Source: Planctomycetota bacterium
GTDB taxonomy: Bacteria > Planctomycetota > UBA1135 > UBA2386
Assembly: GCA_016713175.1 (NCBI GenBank)
Contig: JADJPQ010000001.1
Location: 372,001-436,000, forward strand
Direction: 5' to 3'
DNA length: 64,000 nt
Shown: piece by piece, positions 9,400-18,801 of the stretch
Layout of the letters: each line of letters begins with the position of its first letter
Position numbering within the stretch: the first letter of the stretch is position 1
The notes under the pieces: model-generated
What the model was told of the DNA's origin: nothing
Seen by the model: the letters and a program-made list of their open reading frames with translations, nothing else
Databases searched by the model: none
Position numbers and translations under genes: made by a program

Positions 9400-11730
9400 T
9401 CAGCGATCGCGGATCTGTCCGGGCTGCGGACCGGCTTGCTGCGGCGGGACATCCTGTTCGGCGGGCGCCGGCACGTCGCTGGTGATCTTCACCGCGGTCA
9501 ACTGGCCGGCTTTCAGTTCGATTCCGACAGCGAGTTCGCGGTCGACGTCGCCGAGGTCTTTGGCGACCACCGTATGGGTCGCCGTGATCTTGGCATCGCG
9601 CCCGCCGGACGTCGTCTCCGCATTGGCGGAGCGGACGATCCGCAGGTTGCGGCGGGCACACTCGACCTGCGCTGCGAGCATCGCCAAGGCCAGGGCCGGA
9701 GCCTCGGCGCTGAAGTGCAGCGCGCGGCGGTTCTCCGGCACCGCGATCGTGAACTTCGGCTCGCCCGCCGCAAACGCCGCCCAGATCTGTTGCCAGCCTG
9801 GCAGGTCATCGGCGCCGATGGCCTGGGCGCGATCGGTCCCGAACCAGCACGAGGGCGTGCCGGCGCGGGGACGCACGACGGCGAAGCGGCCGCGCAGGTG
9901 GAGTCCGGCGGCTTCGAGCGCCAGCCATTGCATCGGTTCACTGCGCTGGATGCCCAGGGCGTTCTTCAGCGCCGTGGTGTGGTCGGTCGCGGGGGGCGTG
10001 CCGATGGTGTAGCGCAGCAGCTCCTCGGTGAGCTGTTGCTGCGCGGGTCCGCTGCTCACTCTCCTGACCAGGCCGACTCCGGGCGCGAACCACTGGTCGA
10101 TCACGCTCTCGTAGCTACCGGTCGTCGTGGTGCGGATGTGCATGGCCACGAACGTGCCTGCGGGCACCGTGACGTTCTCGCTCATCGCGAGCAGTTCGCC
10201 GACGTGGTGGACCTTCGGTTCGTGGTGGACCTTCGGCTGCTGGCCGTCCAGTGTGCTCGTCTGATAGGGCAGGAACTCGTCCCATTCCCAGCGCGTCTCG
10301 CTGCCGATCGGTCCCGGAATCAGCCGCTGCGGGCCGTTGGGGTTGACGCCACGCATGCCGATGTAGGTATTGGCGAACTTCCACAGACCGGTGACGTCGG
10401 CTAGCCAGTACGACACCTCCGCGAGTCCGCTGACCGTCGTCGCCTCGAACACCTGCACGCAGGAGCGTTTGTCGTCGAGCGGCACTTCGCCCCAGACGAC
10501 CGACTCCCTCTCGTAGTCGGGGCCGCCGTTCTTGTCGGTCACCCGCCAGGTCAGCCGGTGACCCGGCAGCAGCGGAACCCACGTGGCGGCGGAGCGCGGA
10601 TCCGCCGCCGGGTCTGGTGCCGCCTGCGCGGGCAACAACTGCAACGAGAACGGCAACAGCAGCGCCGCGGCGGTCGCGGCGGCGGCGAACAGGCGCCCCT
10701 TGGTATCGATGTGGATCATGGCTTCGGTGGTGCCGTCGAGCAGGCGTTCGATGCGGCGGCGGAACGGCGAGCCGCCGAGGATGGAGAGGGTGGTGGCCGG
10801 TCGCGGCGTCGTGACGCGTTCGGCCAGCGCCAGCAGCGTCTTCGCAAACGTCAGGGCTTCGGTGGCGGATCCGGGCGTGACCACGGCATTGTCGGCAAGG
10901 TCCTCGTGCAACCGGTCGAGCGTGTGGCTCAAGCGCCGGACGAACGGATGCCAGCCGAACCACGCCAGCAGCAGCGCTTGCAGAGTTGCCTGGCGATGGT
11001 GGCCGAGGGCGATGTGCGCCAGTTCGTGACGCAGGATCGCGTGCGTCGATGCCGGCGCGAACGCCGTGACGACGTCGGTCGGCAGCAACAGACGCGGGCG
11101 ACGGCAGCCGATGGTTGCAGGACAGGCGTGGTCGGCGAGATGGATCGGTGGCGCCGCGGCCAGGCCGAGGGACTGCGCGATCGTCGTCGCGGCGGCCTGC
11201 AGTTCCTGATCGGCCAGCGGCAACTGCGCGACTTGCCGTTGCACCCGGCGAGCGAAGGCGAAGCGCCGCAGCGTCCACGTCGAAGCTGCCAGCAACCAGG
11301 CCAGCGCGATCCAGGCGCCGAACGGCGGCCCGGCGAACTCGAGGGCCGGCGGCGCCAACGGTGCGCGGCCAGCGACGAGCGCGGCGCCGCCTTCGGTCTG
11401 TTCGCTCTGGTTGATGGTCGGGACCGGGGTGCCTGGGTCGTCGCGTTCGGCGGCAGGGCCGCGAATCGGCTCGCTCGGGGTCGCCGCGGCGTCCGGTCGT
11501 CCGAACAGTGCGACGCCGGTGCCAGCCATGCGCGCGAGCGGCACCAGCACCGGCGTCAGCGCGATGGCGCCAAGGCCAACGAGTGCCAGCGCGTGGCGTC
11601 GGGCCGATGGGCCACGATCGAATCGCACCAGGGCCAGGGCTGCCGCCGCGAACACGCTGACCAGCAGCACGATCTGCAGCAGCACCTGCAACCACGGATC
11701 GGCAACGAGCCAGGCAATGAGCGTGTTCAT
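9400..11730 (-). CDS. BlaR1/MecR1-like M56 family membrane metalloprotease
   Basis: This 776-residue protein has N-terminal membrane helices (~12-36 and ~46-68, another near 137-152). It carries the zinc protease motif HELAH at 235-239 and a downstream acidic site in LHEDLADN (~275-282), as in the M56 family. A further hydrophobic segment at ~345-365 leads to a large extracytoplasmic C-terminal part. In BlaR1 that part is a penicillin-binding sensor, but here I see no SxxK/SxN/KTG set, so the signal is probably not a beta-lactam. A short internal duplication (KVHHEPKVHH) is present. The start overlaps the stop of the BlaI-like repressor gene by 4 bases. The family model is cleavage leading to loss of repressor activity. 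Confidence 0.85.
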   Translation of the reverse strand: MNTLIAWLVADPWLQVLLQIVLLVSVFAAAALALVRFDRGPSARRHALALVGLGAIALTPVLVPLARMAGTGVALFGRPDAAATPSEPIRGPAAERDDPGTPVPTINQSEQTEGGAALVAGRAPLAPPALEFAGPPFGAWIALAWLLAASTWTLRRFAFARRVQRQVAQLPLADQELQAAATTIAQSLGLAAAPPIHLADHACPATIGCRRPRLLLPTDVVTAFAPASTHAILRHELAHIALGHHRQATLQALLLAWFGWHPFVRRLSHTLDRLHEDLADNAVVTPGSATEALTFAKTLLALAERVTTPRPATTLSILGGSPFRRRIERLLDGTTEAMIHIDTKGRLFAAAATAAALLLPFSLQLLPAQAAPDPAADPRSAATWVPLLPGHRLTWRVTDKNGGPDYERESVVWGEVPLDDKRSCVQVFEATTVSGLAEVSYWLADVTGLWKFANTYIGMRGVNPNGPQRLIPGPIGSETRWEWDEFLPYQTSTLDGQQPKVHHEPKVHHVGELLAMSENVTVPAGTFVAMHIRTTTTGSYESVIDQWFAPGVGLVRRVSSGPAQQQLTEELLRYTIGTPPATDHTTALKNALGIQRSEPMQWLALEAAGLHLRGRFAVVRPRAGTPSCWFGTDRAQAIGADDLPGWQQIWAAFAAGEPKFTIAVPENRRALHFSAEAPALALAMLAAQVECARRNLRIVRSANAETTSGGRDAKITATHTVVAKDLGDVDRELAVGIELKAGQLTAVKITSDVPAPAEQDVPPQQAGPQPGQIRDR

Positions 11731-12113
11731 CGCTTCTCCGCCGCCGCGAGGATCTCCTTCAGGCGGCGCAGATCGTCGCGATCGATCCGGCCGTCACCGA
11801 GCAGCGACTTGACCATCGCCGGCGTCGACCCGGCGAAGTAGTCGGCGACGAAGCGGCGCGCCAGCCGTTGCTCGGCCTCGGCGCGGCTGCAGACCGCGAA
11901 GTAGCGGACCCCATCGCGATCGTCGCGCCGCCGCAGCCAACCCTTCTTCTCGAGCCGCTGCAGCCACGTCAGCACGGTGGTGCGGGCGAGGTCTTTGTGC
12001 CTGATGATCGCCTGCCAGACCTCGGCGGCGGTGCCACCGGCCGGGCCGAGTTGTTGTACGGCTTGCAGGACCTCGAGCTGGGTCGCGGTCAGCGGTTCGT
12101 CTGGGGTGGTCAT
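11727..12113 (-). CDS. BlaI/MecI family transcriptional repressor
   Basis: The 128-residue winged-helix protein matches BlaI/MecI: LTATQLEVLQAVQQLGP, then a recognition-helix region ARTTVLTWLQRLEKKGWLRR, then the dimerisation tail. The ATG at 12113 is chosen because a longer frame from 12143 would place the two upstream operator dyads inside the coding region. The gene ends in an ATGA overlap with the M56 protease gene, the usual blaI-blaR1 arrangement. It probably represses its own operon through the palindromes at 12120-12157. No beta-lactamase gene is present in the window, so its other targets are unknown. Confidence 0.88.
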   Translation of the reverse strand: MTTPDEPLTATQLEVLQAVQQLGPAGGTAAEVWQAIIRHKDLARTTVLTWLQRLEKKGWLRRRDDRDGVRYFAVCSRAEAEQRLARRFVADYFAGSTPAMVKSLLGDGRIDRDDLRRLKEILAAAEKR

Positions 12114-12119
12114 GGTGTT

Positions 12120-12157
12120 GACGACAAGTGTCGTCACGGCCAAGACTACAAGTGTAG
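12120..12157 (-). promoter_or_regulatory. Tandem BlaI-type operator dyads
   Basis: Two perfect inverted repeats lie just upstream of the repressor start. One is GACGACA-AG-TGTCGTC (12120-12135) and the other is CTACA-AG-TGTAG (12146-12157). Their centres are 24 bases apart and both share the core ACA-AG-TGT. BlaI/MecI operators are known to be built on ACA...TGT dyads, so these are very likely the autoregulatory sites. The first dyad begins 7 bases from the start codon, so bound repressor would cover the transcription start. Confidence 0.8.
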
Positions 12158-12354
12158 GCGCCGCTAGTCACGAGGCCGGGCCATTTTCCGCTGTGGGGCC
12201 TCCGGTGTCAGGGTGGCGCCATCGCAGGCGTGAGCGCGGACTTCCCGATGCGTTGATACCACCGCCTGGATCGAGCGCTCACCTGGTCGCGGGAGCGCCG
12301 GGCAGGAGCCCGAGCCGCCGACCGCACCTTCTCGGAACCCCACCCGATCCAACC

Positions 12355-13635
12355 ATGAACCTCCCCGGCTCCTCGCAGCTGCTCTGCCATTCCACGTCCC
12401 TGCCCCTTCTGCTGTTGGCCCTGCTGCCGGCCGGGGTGGCCAGCGCCCAGGCTCCGGACCTGCGGGTGCGCTACGTGCGTACGAGCCTCTCGACGGTCCG
12501 GGCCGGCCAGACCGTCGTCGTTTCCTGCGACGTGATCAACGCCGGTGGGCCGACGCCGTGGGGCAACATCGGCTGGCAGGATGGCATCTACCTGCGGTCG
12601 ACGACGGCGGCGCCTTCGGCAAGCGTGACGCCGCTGTTCAACCGGTTCATCAACCCGCCGTGGTCGATGCAGAACGGCTTCACCTACTCCGGCTATCCGC
12701 AGCCGCTGAACCCGGACATCACGATCCGGATCCCGGCCACCACTTCGCCCGGTATCTACCACGTCGGCTACTTCGCGAATCGGATGCGTTCCGCGGGTTG
12801 GGCCATTGGTGAACTGGACTACAGCGACAACTACGGGACCCGCGAGATCGTCGTCGAAGGGGGGCCGAACTACGTGGTCTCGTCGCTGGCGGTCCCGACC
12901 ACGCCATGGCGGCAAGGAGCGACGCTGCTGGTGGATCTCACCGTGCGCAACACCGGAGGCACGGTCGGCAACGTGCCGACCACGGTCGCCCTGTTCCTGT
13001 CGTCGACCACGCAACCGCAGGGTCTGCCGTTGGCGACGGTCCCGGTTCCGGCCCTGGCGATGGGGGCAACGCATCCGATCGTCGGGCTCCCGGTGACCAT
13101 GCCGTCTGCGGGCAGCGGCGCATGGAACCTCGTCGCCTTCGCCGATGCCGCGAACGTGGTGGCCGAGATCTCGGAGACCGACAACACGCGCGCGGCGCCG
13201 ATCACGGTCGGCCCGACCGCAGCGGTCAGCAACTACGGCACCGGATGCCCGGGTCGCCAGGGTCTGCCAACGCTGCGCGGCATCGGTCTGCCGACCATCG
13301 GCACGACTTCGTTCGAACTCGAGGCCGGCAACCTGCCGCCATGGACACTGGTCGGCCTGCTGCTCGGCTTCAGCGACACGACGTGGAACGGGAGGCAGCT
13401 GCCGCTCGACCTGACGCCATGGGGGATGCCGGGCTGCGTGTTGCTGCAAGACATGCGCTTCGACCGTCTTGCCAACAACGGCACTGCCACGACCGTGGGA
13501 TTCGCGATGCCGGTTCCGGCGTCGGCGGCGTTCGCGGGTCTGCGGTTCTTCGCGCAAGCCTTCGTCCACGATCCCACCGCGAATCCGGCGGGAGTCGCCG
13601 CCACGGCCGGTCTGCGGCTCGAGGTCGGTTACTGA
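12355..13635 (+). CDS. Secreted protein with two CARDB-like domains and YGTGCPG C-terminal domain
   Basis: A signal peptide covers roughly residues 1-31 (hydrophobic LPLLLLALLPAGVASA). Two CARDB-like Ig folds follow: one starting at APDLRVRYVRTSLSTVRAGQ and one at PNYVVSSLAVPTTPWRQG. Each has the typical N-x-G turn (VINAGG, VRNTGG) and ends with DY/ETDN-type strands. The C-terminal third begins at YGTGCPGRQG and is the same domain found in the proteins at 1511-2812 and 17041-18675. CARDB domains usually act in cell-surface adhesion or as accessory modules. The start is ATG at 12355, because longer frames add no signal sequence. The 3' end overlaps the convergent sigma-factor gene by 7 bases. 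Confidence 0.82.
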   Translation: MNLPGSSQLLCHSTSLPLLLLALLPAGVASAQAPDLRVRYVRTSLSTVRAGQTVVVSCDVINAGGPTPWGNIGWQDGIYLRSTTAAPSASVTPLFNRFINPPWSMQNGFTYSGYPQPLNPDITIRIPATTSPGIYHVGYFANRMRSAGWAIGELDYSDNYGTREIVVEGGPNYVVSSLAVPTTPWRQGATLLVDLTVRNTGGTVGNVPTTVALFLSSTTQPQGLPLATVPVPALAMGATHPIVGLPVTMPSAGSGAWNLVAFADAANVVAEISETDNTRAAPITVGPTAAVSNYGTGCPGRQGLPTLRGIGLPTIGTTSFELEAGNLPPWTLVGLLLGFSDTTWNGRQLPLDLTPWGMPGCVLLQDMRFDRLANNGTATTVGFAMPVPASAAFAGLRFFAQAFVHDPTANPAGVAATAGLRLEVGY

Positions 13636-14276
13636 TCCCCGGACGCTGCCTCGCCGAGCCTGCCCTTGACGATGTCGTTCCAGCGATCGCGCGCGCGGAA
13701 ATAGCGCAGCTTGGCGTTCGCGGGCCTGCCGCCGATCTCCGCTGCGATCTCCGTCCAGTTCATGCCGAGGTTCTGGCGCGCGTCGAGCACCCAGCGGTCC
13801 TGTTCGGTCAGCCGCAGCAACGCGATTTCGCGCAGCTCGGCCAACTCGCGGGCGCGCGCATCTTCACTGGGCCGCGGCTGCCGGCTGGCGACCGGCAGTT
13901 CGCCATCGGGCAACGCCTCGGTCCGGTGCCGCGCGCGTCGCTGCGCCCGACCGCGCCGGCCGGCATCCTGTAGCTTCTGCAGGGCGATCTTGACCAGCAG
14001 GTTGCGGAAGCCGCCCACGGTCTGGAAGTCGCGGAAGCCGTCCTGGTCGATCAGCATCCACGCCGCGAGAAACGTGTCCTGCAGGATGTCGTCGACGTCC
14101 TGCAGATCGCGCAAGTGGCAACCCATGCGGCGGGCGATGCTGGCGCGCACCGGACCATCGTGCAGGCGGTGCAGGGTCGCAAACGCGTCCTGGTCGCCGG
14201 CGCGGGCGCGGCCGACCAGGAACTGCGTCGTCCGCAACGCCTCGCGGTCGTCGGGCGGGTTGCTGGCGCGATCCAT
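13629..14276 (-). CDS. ECF-type RNA polymerase sigma factor
   Basis: Region 2 is visible as FATLHRLHDGPVRASIARRM followed by LQDVDDILQDTFLAAWMLID (core-binding and -10 recognition). Region 4 is EIALLRLTEQDRWVLDARQN followed by NWTEIAAEIGGRPANAKLRY, a helix-turn-helix for the -35 element. The 215-residue length is normal for Planctomycete ECF sigma factors, which are often associated with Ser/Thr kinases. Here a kinase gene lies 62 bases upstream on the same strand, so the kinase may control or be co-expressed with it. The gene has its own TAGAAT box 6 nt before the ATG, so it may be transcribed as a leaderless mRNA. Confidence 0.87.
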   Translation of the reverse strand: MDRASNPPDDREALRTTQFLVGRARAGDQDAFATLHRLHDGPVRASIARRMGCHLRDLQDVDDILQDTFLAAWMLIDQDGFRDFQTVGGFRNLLVKIALQKLQDAGRRGRAQRRARHRTEALPDGELPVASRQPRPSEDARARELAELREIALLRLTEQDRWVLDARQNLGMNWTEIAAEIGGRPANAKLRYFRARDRWNDIVKGRLGEAASGDQ

Positions 14277-14282
14277 GCCAGG

Positions 14283-14288
14283 ATTCTA
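14283..14288 (-). promoter_or_regulatory. Putative -10 box for leaderless sigma-factor mRNA
   Basis: On the minus strand TAGAAT ends 6 nt before the ATG at 14276, and there is no Shine-Dalgarno sequence between them. The same spacing recurs before several other genes in this window. Confidence 0.5.
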
Positions 14289-14338
14289 GCGATGCGATTG
14301 GCGGGCGCGTTCGCACCGGAATCGATTCATGCACAAGC

Positions 14339-16936
14339 TCATTTTGGGTGCCACTTCGCCGCTTCCTCCGGTTTCTGCCAACGGTCGTAGAGTCTGGCGA
14401 GGGAGGCACGGCACTGGTCGACGCCGGCCAGACGGTGCTCCGTGCGCAGTTCGTGAGCCTGCAGCAGCGCCGACTCGGCGTCAGGGTAGCGGGCGAGTTC
14501 GCTCAGAACGTCGCCGTGGTTGGTGCACGCTGCTGCAAGAAGCGCGTGATCCTGCGGTTGTTCGGCTGATAGGGCTCGCCGCAACCCGGCGAACTCGACG
14601 TCGGCCTCCTCGAAGCGCCGCTGCCTTGCCAGTGCCAAGGCGAGCGTGTTGCGCAGCAGATGCCGTTCACCGGCATTGTCCGCGCGTGACACGTAGGCGT
14701 CCAGCAACGGTCGGGCGACTTCCTCTGCCTTGGCTGGCTGGCCTAGGCGCACCCAGGCGGCAGCGAGCGAGTTCGCGGCGTTGAGGGTCAGCGGGTTGTC
14801 GCTGCCGAGTTCGCGCGTTCGACCGGCGACGACGTCGGCGAAGAGTTGTCGGGCTTCCTCGACCTGCTGCAGGTCGAGCAGCGCGGCGCCGAGCGTGTTC
14901 TTCACGGTGAGTGTCTCCAACAACGGGCTGTCGCCGGCCAGCCGCGCCGCCAGCGCTTCCCGTGCCAGTTCCACCGCTTCCTCGGATTCGCCGTTGCTGC
15001 GCAGATGCACGGCCAGGTTGTGCTTGCCCGCGAGCAGGATCCGGTGGTTGTCCCCCAGCTTCTTCCCGGCTCGCTTCAGGAAGGCGCGGAACGCGGTCTC
15101 GGCGCCGCGCCGTCCCTGTTCCAGCCTGAGGCGCAGCAGGTCGTGTTCGACGCCCAGCGTCTCCTCGTCGTCGTCGCCGTGATAGATCGCCAGCAGGTCC
15201 CGTGCCTGCTGGTAGAGCCGTTCGGCGGTGGCGACATCGTCGAGGTCACCAGCGATCTCGGCCCGTGCCCGCAGCACTCCGGCGAGTTGCCACGGCAACG
15301 CCTCGGCTTGGCGCATCGCAGGAATCGCCTGGTCCAAGAGCATGGCCGCGGCCGCCAGATTGCCCGCTTCCTTGGCCTGGGTGCCTTGGGCGGCGAGCGC
15401 CAGCGCGTCCGCCAGTTTCGCCGACGAGTTCCGTTGCGCCGCGGCTCTGGCGCGGACCAGATCGGCATACAGGTTCTTGCCCGATTCCTCGAAGTGCTCG
15501 GCCGCGTCGGTCTGCTTCGCGAGATCGGCGACGCTGCGCTCGGCGCGCACGTACTGCCACGAGAACGCGGACAGGCCCATGGCGAACGTGACGATCAGCG
15601 CGGCGGCCACCGGGTTCCGCCGCACCCAGCGCTGCAGGCGTCCGACCCAACCGATCGGTCGAGCCAGGATCGGTTGCAAGCGGCGCACGCGATCGAGGTC
15701 GTCGGCGAGTTCCGCGGCGGATTGGTAGCGGCGTTCCGGTTCCTTGGCGATGGCCTTGGCGACCACGACGGCCAGGTCCCGCGGCAGCGCGGAACTACGC
15801 CGTGACAGGGGCGGCGGCTCGGTGGCCTGGATCCGTTCCAGCACTTCCTGCCGGTTGCCGGTGAACGGTAGTTCGAGGCACAGGGCTTCGTACAGCGACA
15901 CGCCGATCGCCCAGATGTCGGTGCGGTGGTCGACGGCATGGGTGTCGCCGCGGGCCTGTTCGGGGGCCATGTACTCGACCGTGCCGAGCAGATCGCCGGA
16001 ATGGCTGAGCCGCGTGTCGCCGCGTTCGATCGGTCGGGCGAGGCCGAAGTCGAGGACGACCGGTTCGCCCTCCGGTGTCACCATGATGTTGCCGGGTTTG
16101 AGGTCGCGATGGATCAGACCGGCGTCATGGGCGGCGTGCACCGCGCGGGCGATCTTGGCAAAAAACGTGACCACGGCCGCGATATCGATCGGCAAGCCGG
16201 TTGCCGGGCACGGTTCGTGGGTAGTCGCCGCCGGCAGCGGCACACAACCTCGATGGCCGTTCTTGCCGGCCTGGGCGATGCGGCGGCCGAGGTCCTCGCC
16301 GTCGATCCGCTGCATGGCCATGAACGGCAGGCCCTGGTCGTCGCCGACTTCGTAGACGCGGCAGATGTGTGGGTGTTCGAGCCGGGTCAGCGCGAGCATC
16401 TCGCGACGGAAACGCTGGTGTGCCTGTTCGTCGTCGAGGTAGTCGTGACGGATCGTCTTCAGCGCGACGCGGCGGCCGATGGCGGTATGTTCGGCGGCGA
16501 ACACCATGCCGGCTCCGCCGTGGCCGAGCCGGCCGGTGATCTTGTAGGGGCCGACCTGTTCGAGGCGGCCGAGGAACGCTGCCGGTGAGGGTGGAGTTGC
16601 CGCGGTGTCGCTGGGGCGCCTCAGCGTGGCGATCGCGCGCCAGAGCGCAGCGGCGTGCTGCGGGTGCTGATGGCACAGTGCGGCGATGGCGTCGTCCTGG
16701 CGGTCAAGTGGCAGCTCGCTGACTTCGACGAGATCGGCCTCGAGGTCGTCGGGCAGGTCTCCCGCCGGGTGGGGTTCTTGCTGGTCTTTCATCGCCACTT
16801 CTCGGCCTCGGTCAGGCACCACGACTTCATCCTGCTCATCGTCGGCTCTCTCGGCGGCTGCCACGACGGCGTTCTCGAGCGCTTCCGGGAGGCCGGTCTG
16901 GCTCCCGGGCAGGTCGCGGATCGGTTCAGAAGCCAT
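14339..16936 (-). CDS. Ser/Thr protein kinase with transmembrane helix and TPR tail
   Basis: Residues ~50-110 form a short helical N-domain (LEADLVEVSELPLDRQDDAI) common before Planctomycete kinases. The kinase domain is ~130-418: glycine loop GRLGHGGAGMVFAA, VALK lysine at 160, IHRDLKPGN (275-283), DFG (295-297) and MAPEQARG. A membrane helix lies at ~441-460. Residues ~500-865 are tetratricopeptide-type helices (for example QVEEARQLFADVVAGRTREL), likely a protein-binding sensor outside the membrane. The ATG at 16936 is kept because a TATCAT box ends 13 nt upstream; an alternative ATG at 16792 would start just before the helical N-domain. The sigma-factor gene follows 62 bases downstream, so the two may act in one signalling route. 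Confidence 0.9.
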   Translation of the reverse strand: MASEPIRDLPGSQTGLPEALENAVVAAAERADDEQDEVVVPDRGREVAMKDQQEPHPAGDLPDDLEADLVEVSELPLDRQDDAIAALCHQHPQHAAALWRAIATLRRPSDTAATPPSPAAFLGRLEQVGPYKITGRLGHGGAGMVFAAEHTAIGRRVALKTIRHDYLDDEQAHQRFRREMLALTRLEHPHICRVYEVGDDQGLPFMAMQRIDGEDLGRRIAQAGKNGHRGCVPLPAATTHEPCPATGLPIDIAAVVTFFAKIARAVHAAHDAGLIHRDLKPGNIMVTPEGEPVVLDFGLARPIERGDTRLSHSGDLLGTVEYMAPEQARGDTHAVDHRTDIWAIGVSLYEALCLELPFTGNRQEVLERIQATEPPPLSRRSSALPRDLAVVVAKAIAKEPERRYQSAAELADDLDRVRRLQPILARPIGWVGRLQRWVRRNPVAAALIVTFAMGLSAFSWQYVRAERSVADLAKQTDAAEHFEESGKNLYADLVRARAAAQRNSSAKLADALALAAQGTQAKEAGNLAAAAMLLDQAIPAMRQAEALPWQLAGVLRARAEIAGDLDDVATAERLYQQARDLLAIYHGDDDEETLGVEHDLLRLRLEQGRRGAETAFRAFLKRAGKKLGDNHRILLAGKHNLAVHLRSNGESEEAVELAREALAARLAGDSPLLETLTVKNTLGAALLDLQQVEEARQLFADVVAGRTRELGSDNPLTLNAANSLAAAWVRLGQPAKAEEVARPLLDAYVSRADNAGERHLLRNTLALALARQRRFEEADVEFAGLRRALSAEQPQDHALLAAACTNHGDVLSELARYPDAESALLQAHELRTEHRLAGVDQCRASLARLYDRWQKPEEAAKWHPK

Positions 16937-17040
16937 CGGTCAGGTGCGGATGATACCGCTGCCCGCGCCTCGCGCTCGAACAGTTGGCGTTCGACACCAC
17001 TTTGGTGCCGAGGCCAATGAACCGCGAGCCGAGGCGTTCC

Positions 17041-18675
17041 ATGGATCCCCGAACCACGTTGTTCCGTCTTGCCCTGCTGCCCGCAGCAGTTGGCCTGGCC
17101 GTCAGTAACCTGGCGGCCCAGCAGCTTGTCCGACGCTATCCGTACACGGCGACAGGAGGGTACCAGTCGTTCACGACCTGCAACTTCGATGGCGATGGCA
17201 CGCCCGACGTGGCGATGGTCGTCTGGGGCACCAACAGCAACATGTTGCGGATCTTCAGCGGTGCATCGCTGGCGACCCAACTGTTCAGCACGGCAATAGC
17301 ATACCAGGACTATGCACCCGGGATCCTGTTCACGGACATCGATCGGGATGGTCGCGACGACCTGATCCTGGCCGAGCCCGGCGACGAGTCCCTTGGCGGC
17401 ACGAATCGGGGCCGCGTCCGAGCCTGGAGCAATCTGCCGCTGTGGGGCTCGTTGCCGCCCACCTGGACCTTGTCGGGAACGCGAGACGGCGAACTGCTGG
17501 GCTCCTCGTTGGCGGTTGCCGGCGACCGTGACGGCGACCGTGTTCTCGATCTGGCGATCGGCGCCAGTGGCTATTGCAGCGAAGTCGGTCACGTCCGGGT
17601 CGTCTCTGGTGCCACGGGTCTCGACCTCCAAACGGCAATCGCCGACACGCGGACCTGCACGTACTTCGGCTCACCTTCCGGCGGCATCGGCGACGTGGAC
17701 GGCGACGGCCTCGACGAGATCCTGGTCGGCGCCAACGAACACTCGGTCCCGGGGTCGGGGCGTGCGGTGCTGTTCTATTCGGGAGGTGGCAACGGGCCAC
17801 TGACCCTGACGGGAACGCGGGTCCGTGATCACTTCGGAACCTCGGTCTGTGGCATTGGCTCGGTCGATGGTGACAGTGTTCCGGACTTCCTGGTCGGAGC
17901 TGACCAGCACGAACTGCCGTCGCTGCCCGGCTACGTGTCCGCCCATCGAGGCGGGAATGGCACGACTCTCTGGACGGTGACCGGGAGTGGTGCGGGGGAC
18001 TACTTCGGTTCGACCGTTGTCGGTCTCGGGGATGTCAACGGCGACGGAACCCCTGACGTCGCGATCTCGGCGCCGCAGCTCTTGTCGACGGGCCCGGGCG
18101 GCTATGTCGACGTTCGTTCCGGCAGCGATGGCCAACTCCTGGTCCGGATCCAGGATCCGATGGGTACTGGCTACTTCGGCAATCGCATCGCACTCGGTGG
18201 TGTCGTCGCGGGCCGCACTCGCCTGATCATTGCCGGCAGGGATCACGTGGACGTCTATGAGCTGGAGCCCGGCGCCTATCGGACCTTTGGCACAGGCTGC
18301 CCGGGTTCTGGCGGCATCGTGCCGTCCTTGACGTCCGCGGCCGGGCTGCCACCGCTTCCTGGGCTGCCCTTCCGGCTGCTCGCGAGCGGGGTGCCGGCGA
18401 CCGGGCTGGTGGCGCTGGCAATCGGTTGGGATGATCGCTTCTGGGGACCGTTCTCGCTGCCGATGGAGCTGACGGCCGCGGGAATGCCGGGATGCTTCGT
18501 GTTGACCAGCAGCGACGGCCTCATGTCCATGCAACGAACCAGTAGTGGTGCCGAGATCACCCTGCCGATCCCCGGCGTGATTGGATTCGGGTTCTACGTG
18601 CAGGTTCTTGCCCGGGACGTCAACGCGAATCCTTTGGGCTATGTGCTCTCCAACGGTCTCCGCCTCAGGACCTGA
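17041..18675 (+). CDS. Secreted FG-GAP (integrin alpha-like) beta-propeller protein
   Basis: The protein starts with a signal peptide (MDPRTTLFRLALLPAAVGLA through LAAQ). FG-GAP repeats follow with calcium-binding DxDxDG loops: NFDGDGTPDVAMV, DIDRDGRDDLILA, GDRDGDRVLDLAIG, DVDGDGLDEILVG, SVDGDSVPDFLVG and DVNGDGTPDVAIS. Six or seven such blades make an integrin-like propeller. The C-terminus begins at FGTGCPGSGG and is the shared domain of this organism's exported proteins. The ATG at 17041 is chosen because it starts the signal peptide directly; an in-frame ATG at 17017 is possible. The gene diverges from the kinase gene at 16936. A surface or matrix role is inferred. Confidence 0.85.
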   Translation: MDPRTTLFRLALLPAAVGLAVSNLAAQQLVRRYPYTATGGYQSFTTCNFDGDGTPDVAMVVWGTNSNMLRIFSGASLATQLFSTAIAYQDYAPGILFTDIDRDGRDDLILAEPGDESLGGTNRGRVRAWSNLPLWGSLPPTWTLSGTRDGELLGSSLAVAGDRDGDRVLDLAIGASGYCSEVGHVRVVSGATGLDLQTAIADTRTCTYFGSPSGGIGDVDGDGLDEILVGANEHSVPGSGRAVLFYSGGGNGPLTLTGTRVRDHFGTSVCGIGSVDGDSVPDFLVGADQHELPSLPGYVSAHRGGNGTTLWTVTGSGAGDYFGSTVVGLGDVNGDGTPDVAISAPQLLSTGPGGYVDVRSGSDGQLLVRIQDPMGTGYFGNRIALGGVVAGRTRLIIAGRDHVDVYELEPGAYRTFGTGCPGSGGIVPSLTSAAGLPPLPGLPFRLLASGVPATGLVALAIGWDDRFWGPFSLPMELTAAGMPGCFVLTSSDGLMSMQRTSSGAEITLPIPGVIGFGFYVQVLARDVNANPLGYVLSNGLRLRT

Positions 18676-18801
18676 CCGGTGGGTCCTCTGCGCCCTTGGC
18701 CCGCCTCGCCTGGGCCGGATGCCCCGTAGGTCTTGGGTCCGAAGGCAGACACCATCGACACTGCGAACGGCCGCCGATCGGCGCCGTCCGCGCACGAAGC
18801 G

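Noticed and set aside
9400..12113. A beta-lactam resistance regulatory locus (blaI-blaR1)
   Set aside because: The repressor/protease pair is of that family, but the sensor lacks penicillin-binding motifs and no beta-lactamase gene is present.
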